A DNA stretch of 64,000 nt. It comes from Haliscomenobacter sp965225875 (GTDB lineage: Bacteria; Bacteroidota; Bacteroidia; Chitinophagales; Saprospiraceae). The stretch covers positions 3,100,001 to 3,164,000 of the forward strand of contig NZ_CBDDBS010000002.1 in NCBI RefSeq assembly GCF_965225875.1, read 5' to 3'. A program made the position numbers and the translations under genes. Below are positions 51,401 to 59,300 of this stretch, in pieces (within the stretch, counting starts at the first letter, position 1; the number at the start of each line of letters is the position of its first letter). The notes under the pieces were generated by a model, which was not told the origin of the DNA, ran no database searches, and saw only the letters and a list, made by a program, of their open reading frames with translations.

Positions 51401-52493
51401 CGGCAACCTGGGCAACCTCTACTTCCGCCAGGGCAAATACGAGGATGCCAAAAAATACTTTCAAAATGCCCTCGCAATTGGTCAGGAAGTACGGGGCTAT
51501 ATCGTTGATTCCCAAATTGTCGCAAACCTCGGCCTCACCTACATGAACCAGGGTAATTACGACGAAGGGATCCGTCAGCAACAAGAACAACTCGCTTACT
51601 GTCAGGCCCACAACGACAAGCCGGGCATGGCCACCATCCATACTTACATCGGCATCGTTTTGCAAGAAAAAGGGGATTACGAGGAGGCTTTGTTCCACTT
51701 CCAGGCCGGGCTTGATCTGGCGACTGAATTGGGTAACAAACACCTGACTGCCGTAGGCATTGGCAACATCGGACTCATTTACGAACGCCAGGGCAAGTAC
51801 AACGATGCCATGGAGCTGTACGTCAAAGACCTCGCGCTCACTGAAGAGTTGGGTGACAAACAAGGTGAGTCGATTGCCTTGGGCTTCATTGGTCAATTGC
51901 TCAACATTCAGGGGGATTTCCACAAAGCCATTGAATACATGCAAAAAGCCTTGATGCTCTGCGAAGAGCTGGGTTACCAAAAAGGCCTGGCTAAAGCGGT
52001 CAACACCCTCGGGGATATTTTTTACAACCTACAGCAATACCAACGCTCGCTCCATTTTTACAATCGGGCCATTGAAATTACCCGGGCCATTGGCAACAAA
52101 CTGGTACTGGGTTTGAGTCTGGCGGAAAAAGGTACGGTGCTGCTGGAAACGGGCAACCATGCTGAACTGGACAAGGTCACAGCAGAAGCTCAACAATTGG
52201 CCATTGACCTGGATCATCCCGATTTGTACTTCGAAGGTGCCTTGCTCAATGCCAAACGTTTGCACTTGTATCGGCAATTTATGGAAGCAGAGCAAGGCGT
52301 ACAAGAACTGCTCAAACGCCCCCTTAGCCCTGATCAACAGGCTGCCGCGTACTTTGAACTGCATCTTTTGCATCCAGAGGATCGAGCACTCACTCAAAAG
52401 GCGCTGGAGATGTACAACAAACTGGTAGAGCAAACGCCGAAGTTTATTTATCAGTCGCGGAAGGAAGCCTTGATGAAGAGCCTGGTGGAGTGA
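48468..52493 (+). CDS. Double class III cyclase, NTPase and TPR signalling protein (sAC-like)
   Basis: 1341 residues, soluble. Cyclase domain C1 (about 25-190) has both metal Asp residues (FVDLSGFTPL, YYAGDAFTAIFP). C2 (about 228-400) has the Lys region EIDFGDKGG and the transition-state pair in VGNRVNLAARI, though Ala stands at the base-selecting position (YAAVGN). A STAND/AAA NTPase follows with Walker A GEAGIGKSRL (about 444) and Walker B VVIELEDTHWID (about 585), then about ten TPR repeats (850-1320). C1-C2-NTPase-TPR is the architecture of mammalian soluble adenylyl cyclase. GTG start: a stop codon lies just upstream and the next Met is inside C1. Downstream is a TPR-CHAT gene. Confidence 0.93.
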   Translation: MRQLIPHFIQEQFDQRNLHNSLQAYVMFVDLSGFTPLTETLMGKGGRGAEELSLILKDIFEPLVEVVYTHGGFIPYYAGDAFTAIFPQSEDLGVDVFMNAAISVRDLFKQRSYKFGAFKIGVKIGLSYGTVEWGIVGRYHRAFYFRGDPVLKAALCQDMAKNQSSSIALDSVLLSQLPSNTEVIPVEDGFFCLGANFKTQPINLPNTTLPELRRDVLELFVPAEVIDYSQVGEFRTVISVFIAFEGVPNHALLNKFAGVVIEQINNFSGYFKEIDFGDKGGVMTCFFGAPVSFENNIDRALEFIHALNQELYELRAQYGVQFKAAATEGTAYTGLIGGRERLQYAAVGNRVNLAARIMSYGDWEEVLVDGEIQKNRNFSFQHRGDIQYKGIKGDIPTYILMGRNESRQQVYSENMVGRDAEMFRLIDFTTPLLEGRPTGIAYVFGEAGIGKSRLSYELKEALLRDQKVQWYTCPADQILRKPFNPFIYFLKNYFDQALEKNTARNLQRFEARFQQLLDKLQGISDAHALRDDLIRTKSVLAAQVGIVYFDSLWEQLDARGRYQNTIQSIIDLFLAESLIRPVVIELEDTHWIDENSQELLVELIRYLKRYPIFLLMTSRYGDDGQKQMLLDPLLLEAHQVRGPLEIDLNVLQPEAVRQFAEIKLQGAISDTFFELLQRAANSNPFYLEQLLEYFSEQQLMHKVNGLWNIKDENIQLSSSINSILTARIDRLSSLVKETVKAAAVIGREFEVTVLTEVMKYNEEFSKNNPDVELLTEQIGVAEKVQIWRAMNELRYIFRHSLLREAAYSMQLRARLQQLHKLIAEAIERLYADRIDERFVDLAFHYEQAGVFDKTCSYLRKAGDYARRNFQNQQALDLYEKLLHLLGSEQDIASQIKTLLKKGKIQELIGKWDECEQTYKHALELAKQHRDVILLGRAHNSMGRVVMLRGDYTEAMRYYQKSVLLFESVDDKFGFAEVYGNLGNLYFRQGKYEDAKKYFQNALAIGQEVRGYIVDSQIVANLGLTYMNQGNYDEGIRQQQEQLAYCQAHNDKPGMATIHTYIGIVLQEKGDYEEALFHFQAGLDLATELGNKHLTAVGIGNIGLIYERQGKYNDAMELYVKDLALTEELGDKQGESIALGFIGQLLNIQGDFHKAIEYMQKALMLCEELGYQKGLAKAVNTLGDIFYNLQQYQRSLHFYNRAIEITRAIGNKLVLGLSLAEKGTVLLETGNHAELDKVTAEAQQLAIDLDHPDLYFEGALLNAKRLHLYRQFMEAEQGVQELLKRPLSPDQQAAAYFELHLLHPEDRALTQKALEMYNKLVEQTPKFIYQSRKEALMKSLVE

Positions 52494-52533
52494 CGAATTT
52501 TTCGAATGACGAATGACGATTGCTTAAGTAGTG

Positions 52534-52650
52534 GGGCAAAATAAACGTTCATTTTTTCTGAGCCAGAGGGTTAGATAAGACACTTAAATTGAACCGTTTA
52601 CTTATCTAATCCTCTGGCAAAATGAACATTTATTTTTTTTTGCCCCTAAA
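52534..52650. repeat. Palindromic repeat E3
   Basis: Inner stem AGCCAGAGGGTTAGATAAG with its near-complement, outer arms starting GGGGCAAAATAAACG and ending TTTGCCCC, and a loop with CACTTAAATTGAACC as in E1. The right arm contains the ATG assigned to the CHAT gene. Confidence 0.85.
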
Positions 52651-55369
52651 CAACATAACCTTGTTTTTCAAGCCAATTTTATTCAGCTTAACTCTTACAA
52701 TCCTGAGTTTTTTGTCCTTACATGGTCAAGATTCTTTACAACATTTCCGCGCCCGCAATCAACTCGCTTCCTACTTGCGTTACAACTGGGACCGCCAAAA
52801 CGAACTGGAAAACCCCAGCACTGCACTCAAAATTTTAGATCAAACCCTGAGTCGGCTTTGGCGCCAACCCAAAAACGCCTCCGAAGCCGAAGAACTCACC
52901 TGGGTACAACTCAGCCGCGCCGATTACCTTTTTCAATTGGGAAAAGTACTCGAATCCATCCAGGCATATGAAGCCGCCCTCTACTGGCATCAACGCTACC
53001 ACTTTGCGGACATGGTAGAATACTTGTACAAACCCCTGATTGCGCATTACACCCGTTTGGGAGAAAACGAAAAAGCCCGGGTACTGTACGAAAACGCTTT
53101 TAAAGAAGCCGATCCAGAAAGCCTGCCCGGCTTGTACAACAACCTGGGGCTGACCTATTGGAATGAAGGGCGGAATACCGAAGCGCTCCAATATTTTGTA
53201 AAAGGGCTAAAACTCAAATCCACAAGTGCTGCGCAAAAAGGCCTGCTTTTGCTCAGTACTGCACGTAGCCAATTTGAGTTGGGCAAATTTGCCTTGGCCG
53301 AAACTGCCTTGCAACAATCCTTACAAGCCCTGGAAAGTATTCCTCAAAAAGAAGCCGATGTGCTGGATTACCTGGCGGGTGCCTATGCATTGCAGGGAGT
53401 CATGTACCGCCAAAACAGCAATTATGCCGCCGCTGAAAAATCCCTGCGCAAAGCTCTGGCCCTCGCGCATGAGGTATATGGAACCCAGCACCGGGAGTAC
53501 GGCAAAATCAATGTAGAACTAGGGCAGCTTTTTTTGAAAAATGGTCAGGCCGCTCAGGCGGTACGTTTTTTTGATGCGGCATTACAAGCCGTGGTCCCCA
53601 GTTTTAAACCCAAAATGCCACTCGACCTGCCGAATGTAGAAAATTTGTACGAAGAAAATACCCTTTACGAAGCGCTCGCCGGCAAAGCGGAAGCACTCGC
53701 CCAACTGTACCAGCAAAACCAAGCGTTGAGCTACCTCAATAGTGCATTTGCCAGTCACCAGCTGGCGCAGCAGGTGGAACTTTCCTTGCGCAATACCTTG
53801 CAGTTTGAGTCTTCCAAACTGAATTTGCTCGCTTATAGCCGCAAACGGATGGAGGCAGCTTTTGCCATTGCCTATACCTTGTATCAACGGCAGCCCAAGC
53901 AACAAACCATTCAGGCGGTCTGGACCATGTTGGAGCAAAACAAGGCGGCTGTTTTGCTGGAGGCGGTGCAGGAAAACCGATTGAAACAAGCATTAAACAG
54001 TGGCGACACTTTATTGCAGGCAGAGATCAAATTGAAAAAACGGATCGCCTGGCTGGAAAATGCCGCCCTGGGCACCCAAAACTCGACCCAGATTCAAAAC
54101 TACCAGCGCCAGGCCAATCAGACCCGTGATGAATTGGCCAGCTTGAAAATAGAATTGGCCAAAAAATACCCGGTTTATGCACAGTTGAAGGAGCGATTGT
54201 ACAAACTGGATTTCGAACAAATCCGGCAAAAACTCTTACAAAGCAAAGACGCCGTGGCGTTGGAATATTTTGTTGGCGCTGAACAGAGTTATTTGTTCCA
54301 ACTCTCCGCCGATGGGAAAATGCAATGGCGCAACATTGGGGACTCCCCGACCTTGCGCAATCAGGTAGGTCAACTTTTGACCATGATTCAGGACAAAAGT
54401 GGAGGGGATTTAAAAACTTATCAGGCTTTGGGCCAGGAGTTGTTCAAAACTTTGGTTCCAAAAGTCTTTCGTCCCCGAGCTACACAATCCATCGTATTGA
54501 TTCCTGATGCCTGGCTGAGCGCCTTGCCTTTTGAAGCCTTGGTGACGGGCGAAAAAAACGCTGCCCGTTGGCCTCAGGTTGCTTATTGGTGTCGGCAGGT
54601 CAAAGTACAATACGGGTATTCTCTGGGGGTTTTGTTGTCGCAACTTGAATTGAGCCCCCAAAGTCGCGGAGGCATGCTCGCCCTGGCTCCCGGTTTCGAC
54701 AAAGCTGAACGGGGATTGGCCCCCTTGCGCAACAGCAAAGCGGAAATTGAACAAATCAAGGGCATCAAAAAAAAGGCCTACTTCCAGGATCAGGCGACCT
54801 GGGAACATTTTGCCGAAAACGCGCCCCAATTCAACATCCTGCACCTGGCCACCCACGCTTCGGCAGATAGTATACACAACACGGCCGGGATTGAGTTTTT
54901 TGAGCGCCGGGCTTTTTTGTCCGACATTTATGCCCTCCCCCTCCACGCCGACTTGGTTTGTTTGAGCGCTTGTGAAAGTGGCCTGGGGGAATGGAAGCAG
55001 GGCGAGGGGGTGATGAGCCTGGCCCGGGCTTTTGCGTATGCGGGCGCGAAAGGACTGGTGGCTACTTTGTGGTCGGTGAACGAAGTGTCGAGTTCTACCT
55101 TGTTCCTCTCTTTTTATCAACATTTACGGAAAGGTGAAAGCAAGGCACAGGCGCTGCACTCGGCTAAGCTGGATTATTTGGATGATCCTGAAATTCCCGC
55201 TTTTCAAAAGACACCTTATTATTGGGCGGCGCTGACCTATGTAGGAGAGGATAGTGTGGTGCAGATGGGAAACCCTGCCATGAAATGGTATGTGATCTTT
55301 GGAATGGTTTTGGTGATTGGGGGCTTGGCGGTTTATTTTCGCCGCTGGGATCAATTTTTCAGGAGATGA
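52622..55369 (+). CDS. Exported/membrane TPR protein with CHAT (caspase-like) domain
   Basis: 915 residues. A signal-like hydrophobic segment (about 14-35) is followed by TPR repeats (about 50-420), a helical linker, and a CHAT domain (about 590-870). The putative dyad is intact: His in FNILHLATHASAD (about 744) and Cys in LVCLSACESGLGEW (about 782), with GEGVMSLARAFAYAGAKG and VATLWSVNE following. One membrane helix closes the protein (about 890-910). CHAT proteases cut partner proteins, but no partner is obvious here. The assigned ATG lies in repeat E3; an in-frame TTG at 52661 would also give a good signal. Confidence 0.9.
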   Translation: MNIYFFLPLNNITLFFKPILFSLTLTILSFLSLHGQDSLQHFRARNQLASYLRYNWDRQNELENPSTALKILDQTLSRLWRQPKNASEAEELTWVQLSRADYLFQLGKVLESIQAYEAALYWHQRYHFADMVEYLYKPLIAHYTRLGENEKARVLYENAFKEADPESLPGLYNNLGLTYWNEGRNTEALQYFVKGLKLKSTSAAQKGLLLLSTARSQFELGKFALAETALQQSLQALESIPQKEADVLDYLAGAYALQGVMYRQNSNYAAAEKSLRKALALAHEVYGTQHREYGKINVELGQLFLKNGQAAQAVRFFDAALQAVVPSFKPKMPLDLPNVENLYEENTLYEALAGKAEALAQLYQQNQALSYLNSAFASHQLAQQVELSLRNTLQFESSKLNLLAYSRKRMEAAFAIAYTLYQRQPKQQTIQAVWTMLEQNKAAVLLEAVQENRLKQALNSGDTLLQAEIKLKKRIAWLENAALGTQNSTQIQNYQRQANQTRDELASLKIELAKKYPVYAQLKERLYKLDFEQIRQKLLQSKDAVALEYFVGAEQSYLFQLSADGKMQWRNIGDSPTLRNQVGQLLTMIQDKSGGDLKTYQALGQELFKTLVPKVFRPRATQSIVLIPDAWLSALPFEALVTGEKNAARWPQVAYWCRQVKVQYGYSLGVLLSQLELSPQSRGGMLALAPGFDKAERGLAPLRNSKAEIEQIKGIKKKAYFQDQATWEHFAENAPQFNILHLATHASADSIHNTAGIEFFERRAFLSDIYALPLHADLVCLSACESGLGEWKQGEGVMSLARAFAYAGAKGLVATLWSVNEVSSSTLFLSFYQHLRKGESKAQALHSAKLDYLDDPEIPAFQKTPYYWAALTYVGEDSVVQMGNPAMKWYVIFGMVLVIGGLAVYFRRWDQFFRR

Positions 55370-55395
55370 GGCATGCTGCTTCATCTCCTGAAAAA
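55355..55395. terminator. Bidirectional terminator between convergent genes
   Basis: TTTTTCAGGAGATGA pairs with TCATCTCCTGAAAAA around an 11-base loop, giving a U-tract in both directions. It overlaps the stop of the CHAT gene. Confidence 0.85.
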
Positions 55396-55416
55396 CTACA
55401 ATTCCCAATCCGCTTT

Positions 55417-56226
55417 CTAAAGCTTGATTTTCGCCAATGGCCCTAGTTCCTCGAAAGTAAGGGTAACTTCTGTGGCGCCCAAGGCATAGGGCATGATCTC
55501 ATAATGTTGGTAATACAGAAAAATCCCCTCCTCAGTCAAGCCATAGTTGACGGGAAGCACAAAATTGAAGGTATCGTCGAAGTCGAACCCTTCTTTGAAC
55601 ACATCCGCTCTTTCTTTCCGCACTTTTTTCTCGGCCAAAGCCTGGACTGCGGCTTTATCCGTCACGAGGTCGTCCCAAGTCAGGATTTTGCCCGATTTTG
55701 CGTCAAAAGTATTCAATGCCTCGGTTGGACTGCCGTGCGCACCGCCCATGTAAGCATTGCCATTGATGGCCAGGGTGAGGTATTTTCCATTGTTGAACAC
55801 AACTTCCGAGCCGGTACTTACTTCAAAGCCACCAGTCATGGCCGAAGCTCCGCCTTCTTTTTTGGTCTCATCGTGTATTCTGAAAAAAGCCTTGGCTGCT
55901 CCATCAAGTGTAGAGGATTTTGGCGTTTGTTCTGCTTCCAATATGCTAAAGAGGTAATTGTTCGTCCAGGCAGCAACTGCATCTTGCAGCGCTTTTTCAC
56001 CTTTGGTAACCACTGGGTACAAGAGGTCTATTCTGGCGCAGTCGGTGCGGGTTTCATCATCCGCCGCCTTGTCACAATCAGCGCCCTGTTCTTTGCGGAA
56101 TACTTTCTGCTCAACACTGGGTGTTGTAGTGGTTTCTTCCTGGGTGCCATTTTTACTGTTTTGGCAGGCCACAATACTGATGAGGCTAGCCAGGAAAAAG
56201 ATTTTGTGGAAATTCTGAATTCTCAT
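55417..56226 (-). CDS. DUF3298/DUF4163 lipoprotein (RsiV-like extracellular domain)
   Basis: 269 residues with a lipoprotein signal (LASLISIVACQNSKN). The domain includes YLTLAINGNAYMGGAHGSP and FDAKSGKILTWDDLVTDK, hallmarks of the DUF3298 region also present in the anti-sigma factor RsiV, which binds lysozyme. No sigma factor gene is adjacent and there is no membrane-spanning helix beyond the signal, so an anti-sigma role is not implied. Confidence 0.87.
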   Translation of the reverse strand: MRIQNFHKIFFLASLISIVACQNSKNGTQEETTTTPSVEQKVFRKEQGADCDKAADDETRTDCARIDLLYPVVTKGEKALQDAVAAWTNNYLFSILEAEQTPKSSTLDGAAKAFFRIHDETKKEGGASAMTGGFEVSTGSEVVFNNGKYLTLAINGNAYMGGAHGSPTEALNTFDAKSGKILTWDDLVTDKAAVQALAEKKVRKERADVFKEGFDFDDTFNFVLPVNYGLTEEGIFLYYQHYEIMPYALGATEVTLTFEELGPLAKIKL

Positions 56227-56369
56227 ATTATGTTAAAAGGATTTGGTGACGAGTTTAAAAAGCCAGACGAAAAGTTGGCAGATGTCGAATAGGTTCCACC
56301 ATTGTACACCCCTAACCAGAAGATTCCCCCACAAAACTACCTTACCTTTCTCCCAATAATAGCTCTCCG

Positions 56370-59300
56370 CTAATCCTTATCTTCAAGCGTAAAAAATAGC
56401 GCCTGGTTGTCAATCCCGACTGCCCAAATTCGACTATTCGCGGGATTGGGGAAAATGGAGTCCGGTCTTTCTTTTAAATATCCCAGCGCTTTTTGTTTAT
56501 TGGAATCTTCAACACATAAACCATAAGCAGAGGATAGGTCAGATGGCTCGCTTATTATCGCACGGTATGCTTTTCCATGCTGCGTCCGATCATAGTTGGG
56601 TGCAATTTTTTTACTGGAAATTACCTGCTCACTAATGACATCAAAGGTAAGCAGGTAATCATAAAAGCGCAGGTGTAAATGCTCTTCATTGTTTGCATCC
56701 CAGTATAGCTCAACGTCACCCCAACTAACCAAAGCTTTATAGCCTGCACTATCCCTATCTGTGTAATAAGAATAAATATCAGCTGGAATTTCCAGCCTTT
56801 TTGGTATTTTTTCAATCCGACCGTCACTTAAAATGAAGATAAATCCTTCTTCCGTAAAAAGGGCAAGCTTTGAACCATCGGTGGACCAACTCAAATCAAT
56901 GAAGCGAACGTATGGGGTAATTTTTTGCGTTTGACTTTTTCTAATATAAAATAGTTGCTTCCCGAAAGACCGGGTTTTTTCCAGAGAAATATACCGTCTC
57001 ATACCATCATACCATCTTGCTTTACCTCCCCGTACCATGCTCACCTTCCTTTTCACTTCTAAAATATCTACCTCAGAATACCAGGAGATAACCGCAATTT
57101 TTTTTCCATTAGGCGCATACAACAAGCGCATCTGGCTAAAGGTATGCGGCAGATATAGGATTGAAAAGTTCTGCTCCTCAAGATTATAGAGCCATATGAC
57201 AGGTGTCTTTTCGTAGGAACTATTGCGCGGCCTGAGAATGATCGCTAGCTCATTTCCATCTGGAGACCAGGCAAAGTCATCACAATACTCCAACTCTAAT
57301 TCGATCTCTTTTAGGAGCGTCCCCGATGCAGCAGACCAAATTAGAATACGGCCCGTTTGCTCAAGGTTCCGACTTTCCCATTCATCATGAAGTCCCGCAA
57401 AATACTTTCCAAGAGGATCCCATTTCCCACGGGACAGTTTAGTTGGGGGATAGCTTTTTAGTGAAAATTCCTCCTGGAATAATTGTTGCCGATCCCAGAG
57501 GAACAGGTTACTCCAATTGTCATGACTAACTAAGGCGGTCCCATCTGGAGACCAGCATAAATCTACGATTCCGGCTTCATGTGCTTTGATAACTCGCTGT
57601 TCTCCCCTAATCGGATCGGATACTTTGAGCTCTCCAAGGGAATTCCCCTCCACTTTCCATTCCTTGCCATTATTATCGATCAAAATGCTGTATTGGTCAA
57701 AATCGGACAGATCTGTATCCTCCTTCGAAAATATTCCTTTCAAATAAGCAATCGGTGAAAAACGTTTTGGCGAAGGAATGGATTCAGATTCGACCTTATT
57801 TGGCCATTCGAACCAGGGGGTGCGATGGATCCAACGGCTTTTATCCCTTTGATTACGGTATGGCTTTTTCCAATAGGTCCGGTAAAATTGAATTGCCTCC
57901 GGGCCACCGTCAAATAAAGGGTTGTCCAGCTGCTTCATATCCCAGATAGTAACGGAAAATGTATTGTAAAAACAGGCTAAGTACAAGCCATCCGGAGACC
58001 AGTCCAGACGTTCAATCTTATTGTCACCCTGCATTAGACAGACATAGGACACCTCTTCTTCGAAAGGCTGCCAAAGATGGACTTCACGCTCGTTGAGAAT
58101 ACAAGCAGCATAATTCGTCCCGGGATAAAGATCCTTTTCATAGAAATTAAAAGCATAGGCAACATAATTCGTCAGAACAATGGAGGCCCATTGATTTCCA
58201 AGCCGATCCATTACGATCATTAGGTAATAGGTCTCGTTGTCTTTCAATATCTTTAGCACACTGAAAATATAAACGCCTGTCAGATCCCACTCCAGGGCGA
58301 TCCGGAACACATTCTGCTCCTTGATTTCGAAAACAAAAGTGTTTTCTTCCGGTGCAATAGTGGACCAGGTGAAAACATTAATTTCATTGCTCATTTTCCC
58401 ACTATCATCCGGTATTACCACCTCAATGATCAATGCATCACTGGTCGGTGACCACCGGATAGCACCCGAATACTCTGCCATTTCTCCCAGCGGAATTTCT
58501 ACGATTGGGCGTTCTTGGTTCTTGACAGACCAGATGTAAAGCCGTTTTTTCTCCCTGATATAGAGGTGATTACTGTCAGGAGACCAAACCGTCTCGATAT
58601 AGAGATTTTCTACTTTGATGGCAGATATCGTTTTCGATTGAAAGGGGCGATGCAGGCGGATCCAGGATTCAGGCCGCTTATAAACTGAAGGATCAAATCG
58701 CCATTTCTGTAACCAATCAGGAGCATGAAGCCCTGTGTAAGGGAGCTTCGAAAACCGTTTGGCTTCGTTTTCTGTAAGGCTAAAAGGGCTAATGTGATTC
58801 CATAGAACCTGAAAAAGGAGCTGAGGATGATTCGTTAAAAAGGCGGTATTCTGCTGTAAGGCTTTTCGAATTGCTGGAAAATCAGCCTGCAATTCTACCG
58901 GATTATTTAGATCATTTGGTGCCGAATGTACAATACAATAAGCAATATCATTTATCAGGTCCATGATAAGACCGGAATCAATTTTTGTCTGTAAAAAATT
59001 AGGTTCGCATAAGAGTTCGGCGGCTTTTGTCACCAAGCCGGCCTGGGCATATTGCCAACAGACTTCTTCCGCTCGCCGTCGATTAGGAACTCTTGAGTTT
59101 CCTTGTTGGATATATGCTTCCTGGGCGCCGTAGAAGTCGCCAAGTTGGCGATGAAAGAAGGAGCTAGCCTGACTATCACTCAAGTACTTTGATCGAACCG
59201 CTTGTAGTAAGGATTGATGAAAAAAGGCCCAGCCTTCACTACCTCCTTTTAAGTATGGCCGTAGTTGCCGGATTATCGGGAAGAGGTCATTATTGTCGAT

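Noticed and set aside
50535..51980. 481-codon open reading on the minus strand
   Set aside because: It lies entirely opposite the NTPase/TPR part of the double-cyclase gene, has no family features, and arises from the codon bias of the true gene.
55417..56226. Anti-sigma factor RsiV
   Set aside because: Only the DUF3298 extracellular domain is present; no cytoplasmic anti-sigma domain, spanning helix or adjacent sigma gene.
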